Shown piece by piece: positions 6,638 to 10,972 of a stretch of 10,972 nucleotides of DNA (the first letter of the stretch is position 1; each line of letters opens with the position of its first letter). The stretch is from Massilia sp. (GTDB lineage: Bacteria; Pseudomonadota; Gammaproteobacteria; Burkholderiales; Burkholderiaceae_D): assembly GCA_003520365.1 (NCBI GenBank), contig DOUW01000265.1, positions 6,853-17,824 on the forward strand. Reading direction: 5' to 3'. The notes below the pieces were generated by a model, which worked only from the letters and a program-made list of their open reading frames with translations, was not told the origin of the DNA and searched no databases. The position numbers and the translations under genes are program-made.

Positions 6638-6650
6638 TAAGGAAATGTTC
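6638..6650 (+). repeat. 13-base direct repeat, copy 2
   Basis: TAAGGAAATGTTC, identical to 6137-6149. This copy lies just downstream of the predicted transcription start of the secreted-protein gene. Confidence 0.4.
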
Positions 6651-6702
6651 TTGTTGTGCTGACAATTGTTATTAGCGCATTGACACGCGCTTTTATGGTT
6701 GT

Positions 6703-6737
6703 GACCAGGAGTCCAGGCAAGCCCGGACTGTGTGGTC
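6703..6737 (+). promoter_or_regulatory. Leader stem-loop before the secreted-protein gene
   Basis: GACCA-gg-AGTCC-a-GGC-aa-GCC-c-GGACT-gtg-TGGTC: three nested stems of 5, 5 and 3 bp, centred on 6720. It ends 20 bases before ATG 6757, just ahead of the AGGGA ribosome site, and no U-run follows. It could affect translation or mRNA life. Confidence 0.5.
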
Positions 6738-6756
6738 ATGGCAAAAAGGGAAATTG

Positions 6757-7572
6757 ATGAAGTCTTTTTACAAGTTCGCTCCGTTGTTCGCCAGCGGGAT
6801 CTTTACAGTCATGGCAGCGCAGGCTGCTACGCCGGCTTACACCATCGATACTGTCATCAAGGACATGTCACTTGCCAATGAAGCCATTCCGATCAACCCG
6901 ACGTACGACTGGCAGTACCGTCCCAACATGATCCAGTACGAGCCGAGCGGCGCATCGCTGCCGACCTGGTGGACGGGCAATCGTCCCGACTGGTGCTACG
7001 AGGCGTTGACCTGGTACACGGCGTTCGAAGCGCAGGGAAACAAAGCCACCAATTCGCGCGTCGAGGTGCGTAACCTGCGCATGTATGTCCTGTCCAGCAA
7101 GACGGGCCGCTGGACCCGCACGAATTCGGTCGTGGCGCCCTACACTGACTTGTGGACGTACCCGTTCAACTATGTCGGCGACATGCGGATCTCCGGCGCC
7201 CGCAAGGAAGCCGACGGCGGCTATGCGATCAAGCCGAAATATCCGAATTTCCACCACGGCTATGGCACGTCGTACACGCTCAGCGATCCACGTGACGTCC
7301 GCGCCGTCTTTGTGGCCATGGACTTCCGCCTCGTCGTTGACAATCCGAAGAAGGCGGACGACCGCGCCAAGGCCCGTTATGTAGTCAATGCTGGCGCCGA
7401 CTATTATCCCGGCAAGGGCCAGGACTGGAGTCTCGGTTATGCCCCGGGTATCGGTAGCGGGCGTTACGTTCTTGCCACCAACTCCTGGCGTACGGCCACG
7501 CTGCTCGTGCCCAACAAGAATCTCGGGGCCAGCATGACCGAGATGCGCAACAACCCGCCTCCGCTGAAATAA
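6757..7572 (+). CDS. Secreted tryptophan-rich protein of unknown function
   Basis: 271 residues, and I do not recognise the family. A signal peptide (MKSFYK, hydrophobic core 8-20) ends at A21-Q-A23 or A24. The mature part has no membrane segment, a single Cys (C80) and many aromatics: Trp at 52, 71, 72, 79, 86, 119, 133, 224 and 244, with WWTGNRPDWCYEALTWYTAF (71-90), RVEVRNLRMYVLSS (101-114) and YPNFHHGYGTSY (162-173). Strand-like alternation and aromatic clusters suggest a beta-rich, possibly glycan-binding or glycan-acting, periplasmic or extracellular protein; this is inference only. The chain ends MRNNPPPLK. ATG 6757 is chosen because AGGGA (6747-6751) is 5 bases upstream and the signal peptide begins there; an in-frame GTG at 6730 falls inside a leader hairpin. 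It is the only plus-strand gene in the block and has its own strong promoter. Confidence 0.8.
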   Translation: MKSFYKFAPLFASGIFTVMAAQAATPAYTIDTVIKDMSLANEAIPINPTYDWQYRPNMIQYEPSGASLPTWWTGNRPDWCYEALTWYTAFEAQGNKATNSRVEVRNLRMYVLSSKTGRWTRTNSVVAPYTDLWTYPFNYVGDMRISGARKEADGGYAIKPKYPNFHHGYGTSYTLSDPRDVRAVFVAMDFRLVVDNPKKADDRAKARYVVNAGADYYPGKGQDWSLGYAPGIGSGRYVLATNSWRTATLLVPNKNLGASMTEMRNNPPPLK

Positions 7573-7590
7573 GCCGGGTCGCGGTCGTCG

Positions 7591-7860
7591 TCATGGCCGC
7601 GGCAATGCCGGCATTTCACGGTCGAGCTTGGGCGCCGCCAATGCGTATCCCAGTGCGATCAACCAGGGAATGACCAGCCAGCCGCCCAGCGCGCAAGCAA
7701 GAAAGTATTCTCGCGCGTCAGGGCGGCCTTTTTTTTGTGCGATCAGGCCAGGCCATAAGTAGACGTACAGGGCTGAACCGATCGCCAACAGGACGATCCT
7801 GCCTGCGTACAGCACGATTGCAGCCAGGACGATCAGGGCCACGAGATGAGGGTTGCGCAT
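7591..7860 (-). CDS. Small membrane protein resembling superinfection-immunity (Imm) family
   Basis: 89 residues with two hydrophobic segments, about 6-33 and 57-75. The pattern Y34-L-W-P37-G-L-I-A41, then a short charged linker (QKKGRPDAREYF), then L58-G-G-W61-L-V-I-P-W66-L-I-A-L resembles the small two-helix superinfection-immunity family (Y-x-x-P-x-x-I-A ... L-x-G-W-x-x-I-x-W-x-x-A-L). Those proteins were named from phage T4 Imm, which blocks DNA entry of a second phage, but most bacterial members have no tested function. No strong ribosome site precedes the ATG; instead the upstream 25 bases carry three TTGAA units. It lies 120 bases after the glycosyltransferase gene on the same strand and ends 18 bases from the convergent secreted-protein gene. 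Its coding strand has a run of eight A (7729-7736), a possible slippage site. The family call is tentative. Confidence 0.55.
   Translation of the reverse strand: MRNPHLVALIVLAAIVLYAGRIVLLAIGSALYVYLWPGLIAQKKGRPDAREYFLACALGGWLVIPWLIALGYALAAPKLDREMPALPRP
7681..7736 (+). terminator. Likely terminator of the secreted-protein gene, inside the convergent small gene
   Basis: On the plus strand, GCCGCCC (7681-7687) pairs with GGGCGGC (7721-7727). An inner GCGCG / CGCGC stem (7689-7693 with 7712-7716) closes most of the loop, and eight T follow (7729-7736). It lies about 110 bases past the plus-strand stop codon and antisense within the small membrane protein gene. Confidence 0.5.
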
Positions 7861-7918
7861 GTGTTCAAGCCGTTCAAGGATTCAAACATGACTCGATAAA
7901 GCCGAGGCGTTGCGCCGG

Positions 7919-7946
7919 TGTCGAGATGGGCGACGCCGACTCGACA
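7919..7946 (-). repeat. Hairpin after the second glycosyltransferase gene
   Basis: TGTCGAG (7919-7925) and CTCGACA (7940-7946) form a perfect 7-bp stem with an inner GGC / GCC. It begins about 35 bases after the glycosyltransferase stop, in the 120-base gap before the small membrane protein gene. There is no U-run. Confidence 0.4.
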
Positions 7947-7980
7947 GCGATGGGCGCGGGCGGCGGACGGGGCGAACGCC

Positions 7981-9207
7981 TCATCGCGTCGCCGCCCGGT
8001 CTGCCATGGCATGTTCAACCAGCTCGAGGAAGCGCGGCTCGATCGCCGACCACAAGTAGCGCTTGCCCGAGAGGCGCGCTGCCCGCGCTACTTCCTGCAA
8101 GCGTGCGCGTTCCTGGACCACGGTAGCGATGGCGGCGGCGAACGCTTCCTTGTCGTAGTCGAAGATCCAGCCGTTGTCGCCGTGGATGATGTAATCGGAA
8201 TGGGTGCGAATGCGGCTGCCGAGCACAGGCAATCCGGCAACCAAGTATTCGAACAGCTTGGTCGGCGGATTGAAACGCCACCACAAGCGATCCTCCCAGA
8301 TGCAGATGCCGACGTCGGCATCGGCCAGGTAGGCTGGAATCTCGCTGCCGGGAACCCGCCCGACGATGCGCACGGCGTCGGCAATGCCGAGCTCGACCGC
8401 GCGCTGCAGGCAGTAGGCCAACTGCGCGTCGCTCGCGCCGACGATGGTCAGGGCGGCGTCCAGGCCCCGCCCGCGCGCCAGCGCCAGTCCGTCGAGCATG
8501 ACATCGCGCCCGCGTTCGCGCATGACGGTGCCGGTGTAGATCAGGCGCAGCTGGCCGCTGCGCCTGACCTGCGCCAGAACGCCGAAGCGGTCTTCGACGC
8601 CCATGTACAGGAGTGCGAGGCGACGCGCGGCGACGCCGTGGTCGGCAAGGTCCTGGAAGTGCGCTTCCCCGATCGGCATGACGGCCGCGACGCGGTCGGC
8701 GCCGGCGTAGCTCAGTTTCAGCAGCGCTTTCGACACCAGCCGCCGTAGCAGGCCGCGGTGTTCCTGGGAGAAGAAGTGGGATGGGTGCTCGTTCCAGTAC
8801 AGGAGTGTCGGCAGGCCGCGCAGCAGCCAGGCGGTGATCGCGAGCTGCGAGCCCAGCAGTACCACGAGATCGGCCGACCGGCCGCGGCAGAAGCGGGCAC
8901 ACGCCCGCATGTAATCGTACTGTTCGCGCATGCCCGTGCCTGCGGTGCTGATCACCTGGATCTCGAGCGGCAGGTCGGCAAACTCCTGCTCGAAGAACGC
9001 ATGACGCAGCAGCAGCGTCACACGATAGCGGGTCGCAAGGGCGCAGATGCGGTACCTGAAATCGAGGTAGCCGGGTTGCTCCTCGTAGAACCAGGTGGCG
9101 ATGACGACGTGCCGGGTGGTTTCAGGCTGGTGCGCACAGCCGGCGAACGCGCTGCCCTCGGCTACGCCCTGATGCCCTGGAAACGACATCGCGTGCTCTT
9201 GTGTCAT
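7981..9207 (-). CDS. Glycosyltransferase, GT4-like (GT-B fold)
   Basis: 408 residues. After about 30 low-complexity residues, the N-domain begins with HVVIATWFYEEQPGYLDFRY (33-52). The acceptor domain includes LLYWNEHPSHFF (135-146) and AVMPIGEAHFQDL (175-187). The C-domain starts at LIYTGTVMRERGRDVMLDGLA (222-242), the usual G-T-x-x-x-x-R-G entry, and holds NPPTKLFEYLVAGLPVLGS (313-331), whose K317-L-F-E320-Y is the donor-binding region of GT4-type enzymes. It should add a sugar to the EPS or glycan repeat unit in the cytoplasm; the donor is unknown. ATG 9207 has AGGAG 5 bases upstream (9213-9217), and the ATG follows the flippase stop after one base (TGA-c-ATG), so the two genes are translationally coupled. 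An internal Met7 is possible but has no such ribosome site. Confidence 0.87.
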   Translation of the reverse strand: MTQEHAMSFPGHQGVAEGSAFAGCAHQPETTRHVVIATWFYEEQPGYLDFRYRICALATRYRVTLLLRHAFFEQEFADLPLEIQVISTAGTGMREQYDYMRACARFCRGRSADLVVLLGSQLAITAWLLRGLPTLLYWNEHPSHFFSQEHRGLLRRLVSKALLKLSYAGADRVAAVMPIGEAHFQDLADHGVAARRLALLYMGVEDRFGVLAQVRRSGQLRLIYTGTVMRERGRDVMLDGLALARGRGLDAALTIVGASDAQLAYCLQRAVELGIADAVRIVGRVPGSEIPAYLADADVGICIWEDRLWWRFNPPTKLFEYLVAGLPVLGSRIRTHSDYIIHGDNGWIFDYDKEAFAAAIATVVQERARLQEVARAARLSGKRYLWSAIEPRFLELVEHAMADRAATR

Positions 9208-9208
9208 G

Positions 9209-10603
9209 TCAGCTCCTCACTCGTCGTAATTGCGCCAGCATCAGGAGGTAGGTCAGGCCCAGCACCAGGGTCACGCCGCTTGCCTGCACGATGAAGCGCT
9301 GGCCGATGGTCCAGGCGAGCAGGACGAACGTGGCGCCCACGGCGCCAGCGGCCAGCAGCCCCGGCAGCAGCGCCATGCCCAGCTCCGCATAGCGGAAAGC
9401 GATGACGCGGCGCAGGTACAGCCAGCCTGTGCCAATCGTGAAGACGCTGCGTACCGCCTGGGCCAGCACGAAAGCTTCCCAACTCAGGAAGGCGGCGACC
9501 GCCAGGATGGCCAGTCCGCCCAGGTTGCGGATCAGCGCATAGCGGAAACTGTCGGCCGCATCGCCTGCCACCATGAGCATCGGCCAGGTAAATTGATGAA
9601 ATGGAAAAAGCATGCCAACGAAGCAGAAACTTTGCAGGATCCAGACCGCGCCGGCCCATTGCTGCCCGAACAGCAGAGGAATGACGACAGGCGCAAAGAA
9701 ATACAAGGCCGCGTACAGCGGCACGATCAGGTAACTGCCATACCGGATCGCCTGCACAAACATGTTCCACAGGACGGTGGCGTTGCCGTTGGCCCTGGCG
9801 AGCAGGGGCCCGGCAATGTAGCCGGCGGTACCGCCGAGCAGTTCGATACTGATGGTGTAGAGTTTCTTGCCAATGGAATAGAAGCCGAGCTGCTGCTGGC
9901 CCATCGCCAGCCCGACGATCAGCTCGTCGACGTTGGCGGTGAACACATCGAGCAGGCGGCTCCCCGCCATGTAGCGGGTGTAGTTGAATACCTTCCGAAA
10001 GCCCCGCCAGTCGCAGCCCCAGTCCGGACGCCAGTTGCTCGTCCTCCACATGATCGCGGCCATGACCACCATCTCGGTCAAGTGCTTGAATACCAGGCTC
10101 CACATGCCGGCGCCGGAGGCGGCCAGCGTCACCCCAACGACGCCGCCCGCGACCATGCCGATCAGGGAGCGGATGGCGATCGCCCTGAATTGCAGGGCGG
10201 CGCGCTGGATGGCATCCTGCACCGAACTAAGCGCAACCAGGGGCAACACCAGGCCCAGGTAGGGCAGCATGTTGGCGGCATCGTGCCTGGCCATACTGTG
10301 GAGTAAGGGGGGACCCGCCAGCGCCAACAGTATGTACATGGCAAGGGTCACGTAGATCTGGAACCAGAAGATCTGGTTGCGCGCCGCTGGCGTATCTTCC
10401 TTGTAGATCAAATACTCGGCCAGGCCCATTTCGGCGACCGCGCTGAGGATGGTGATGATTGCCGCCACGAACGCGACCGCGCCGATGTCATGAGCGTCGA
10501 GCAGGCGGGTCAGGAGAGCGAAGACGATCAGGGAAGTGAAGCGACCGCCCCAGTTTTTTACGACCGACCAGATCAGGCTATAAAAAACTGGGCTTTTCGT
10601 CAT
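9209..10603 (-). CDS. Polysaccharide flippase, Wzx-like (MOP/PST superfamily)
   Basis: 464 residues, mostly hydrophobic, with roughly a dozen transmembrane helices, as usual for lipid-linked oligosaccharide flippases. The N-terminus VKNWGGRFTSLIVFALLTRLLDAHDIGAVAFVA matches the common opening of the family (helix, then L-T-R-x-L-x-x-x-D-x-G). A matching second-half loop lies near 255-300 (DELIVGLAMGQQQLGFYSIGKKLY), and late helices run to LLMLAQLRRVRS. It should move undecaprenyl-linked repeat units from the cytoplasmic to the periplasmic face of the inner membrane before polymerisation. ATG 10603 has no normal Shine-Dalgarno sequence; the only purine-rich stretch (GGCGG) is locked in a 9-bp stem described separately. 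It is first in its operon, with a promoter about 90 bases upstream and the glycosyltransferase gene directly after it. Confidence 0.87.
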   Translation of the reverse strand: MTKSPVFYSLIWSVVKNWGGRFTSLIVFALLTRLLDAHDIGAVAFVAAIITILSAVAEMGLAEYLIYKEDTPAARNQIFWFQIYVTLAMYILLALAGPPLLHSMARHDAANMLPYLGLVLPLVALSSVQDAIQRAALQFRAIAIRSLIGMVAGGVVGVTLAASGAGMWSLVFKHLTEMVVMAAIMWRTSNWRPDWGCDWRGFRKVFNYTRYMAGSRLLDVFTANVDELIVGLAMGQQQLGFYSIGKKLYTISIELLGGTAGYIAGPLLARANGNATVLWNMFVQAIRYGSYLIVPLYAALYFFAPVVIPLLFGQQWAGAVWILQSFCFVGMLFPFHQFTWPMLMVAGDAADSFRYALIRNLGGLAILAVAAFLSWEAFVLAQAVRSVFTIGTGWLYLRRVIAFRYAELGMALLPGLLAAGAVGATFVLLAWTIGQRFIVQASGVTLVLGLTYLLMLAQLRRVRS

Positions 10604-10607
10604 GTGG

Positions 10608-10650
10608 CGCCGCCATATGAACTTCGCATTCCATCGTGGAAATGGCGGCG
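10608..10650 (-). promoter_or_regulatory. Stem-loop covering the flippase translation start region
   Basis: On the minus strand, CGCCGCCAT (10650-10642) pairs perfectly over 9 bp with ATGGCGGCG (10616-10608); an inner TTCC / GGAA stem shortens the 25-base loop. The stem ends four bases before ATG 10603 and contains the only Shine-Dalgarno-like bases (GGCGG). Confidence 0.5.
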
Positions 10651-10689
10651 ATTCAATGAACTCTAATCAAGCACGTCCGCTGGTAAAGA

Positions 10690-10718
10690 AGTATGGAGGC
10701 AAGCACAGGCGTGGTCAA
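10690..10718 (-). promoter_or_regulatory. Sigma70-type promoter for the flippase operon
   Basis: On the minus strand, TTGACC (10718-10713), a 17-base spacer, and CATACT (10695-10690). The start would be near 10683, giving a leader of about 80 bases before ATG 10603 that contains the 9-bp inverted repeat at the start codon. It would drive flippase, glycosyltransferase and possibly the small membrane protein. Confidence 0.5.
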
Positions 10719-10731
10719 ATCAAAAATTGTC

Positions 10732-10753
10732 CTGTTGCTAAGAAAAACAACAG
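10732..10753 (-). terminator. Weak terminator candidate for the right-edge gene
   Basis: On the minus strand, CTGTTG / CAACAG (6 bp, 10-base loop), followed four bases later by a short ATTTTTG tract. It lies 18 bases past the TAA of the truncated gene and before the flippase promoter. The stem is short and AT-rich. Confidence 0.3.
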
Positions 10754-10770
10754 TGGCTTCGTCTGGTAAT

Positions 10771-10972
10771 TTACGACACTTCCTCTTCCCCGACGAGCCG
10801 CCTCAATCGCTCCAGCTCGGCCAGGAAGCGCTCGCAGGCCAGCGCCGGCGGCCAGGGCTCCCAGGGTGCGCCACCGTAGGCCGCGGCGAGGGGATCGTCC
10901 TCCAGCACGGCGGCGCGGATCTTCAGGGTGCGCCGTACCTCGTCGCGCGACCAGCCGGCCACGTGCACCGCC
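10771..10972 (-). CDS. C-terminal end of an unidentified protein (cut by right edge)
   Basis: The frame is open from the right edge down to the TAA at 10771-10773, giving about 67 residues that end in LVGEEEVS. A GTG at 10966-10968 could act as a start, but the frame continues without a stop past the window, so this is more likely the tail of a longer gene. The visible part is soluble, with a basic-acidic helix (WSRDEVRRTLKIRAAVLEDDPLAAAYGG), a Pro/Trp turn (APWEPWPPAL) and a final charged helix (ERFLAELERLRRLVGEEE). I do not recognise the family. Its codon composition is GC-rich like the other genes. Confidence 0.6.
   Translation of the reverse strand, partial: AVHVAGWSRDEVRRTLKIRAAVLEDDPLAAAYGGAPWEPWPPALACERFLAELERLRRLVGEEEVS

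Larger units (their letters stand above)
5618..6756. other. Divergent AT-rich intergenic control region (no convincing gene)
   Basis: About 1.1 kb between the leftward GT4 gene and the rightward secreted-protein gene. It is visibly AT-richer than all surrounding coding DNA, apart from a GC-rich island at about 6150-6245. Short open frames exist (5681-5899, 6015-6251 and 6551-6739, all minus), but they have no convincing start sites or recognisable domains, and I regard them as chance. The region holds one near-consensus sigma70 promoter facing each way, four sets of inverted repeats, a 13-base direct repeat, and a leader hairpin before the rightward gene. Each is listed separately. Confidence 0.7.

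Noticed and set aside
9230..10306. 358-residue open frame on the plus strand opposite the flippase
   Set aside because: The translation is low-complexity Gln/His/Arg/Gly-rich text typical of the reverse complement of a membrane protein gene. No start site or domain supports it.
1..10972. tRNA, rRNA, CRISPR array, insertion sequence or attachment site
   Set aside because: I saw no cloverleaf-like sequence, no regularly spaced repeats, no transposase or integrase frame, and no flanking target duplications.

Overview
The window looks like part of an exopolysaccharide (EPS) locus of the exosortase-B / PEP-CTERM type from a high-GC betaproteobacterium, most likely an Oxalobacteraceae member close to Massilia, Duganella or Janthinobacterium. 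This placement rests on the EpsD-EpsL-EpsB gene set, a PEP-CTERM protein in the same block, and a GC-rich codon pattern. It is an inference from family content, not from a marker gene.

Layout. All genes but one are on the minus strand. Read in the direction of transcription, the right-hand block starts with the cut-off 3' end of an unidentified gene (10972-10771). A good sigma70-type promoter (10690-10718) follows, then a Wzx-like flippase (10603-9209), a glycosyltransferase whose ATG lies one base after the flippase stop (9207-7981), and a small membrane protein resembling superinfection-immunity proteins (7860-7591). The only plus-strand gene, a secreted tryptophan-rich protein of unknown function (6757-7572), converges on that small gene. 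Its likely terminator lies inside the small gene. The left-hand block reads GT4 glycosyltransferase (5617-4439), PEP-CTERM protein (4179-3634), polyprenyl-phosphate sugar transferase EpsB/WcaJ (3390-1867), outer-membrane barrel EpsL (1877-681), and lipoprotein peptidyl-prolyl isomerase EpsD (634 to beyond the left edge).

Between the GT4 gene and the secreted-protein gene is a 1.1 kb AT-rich divergent control region (5618-6756). It has a near-consensus promoter facing each way, several inverted repeats placed like operators, and a GC-rich structured island that could be a small RNA.

How the genes fit together: EpsB/WcaJ would load the first sugar phosphate on undecaprenyl phosphate, the two glycosyltransferases would extend the repeat unit, the flippase would move it to the periplasm, and EpsL/EpsD would belong to the envelope export machinery. 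The polymerase, Wza/Wzc-type export genes and exosortase are not in the window and probably lie beyond the left edge. The PEP-CTERM protein is a presumed exosortase substrate.

The most interesting observations are regulatory. They are an intrinsic-terminator structure just ahead of the PEP-CTERM gene's ribosome binding site (possible attenuation), structured leaders before epsB, the flippase and the secreted protein, and the two operator-like repeats around the GT4 promoter.
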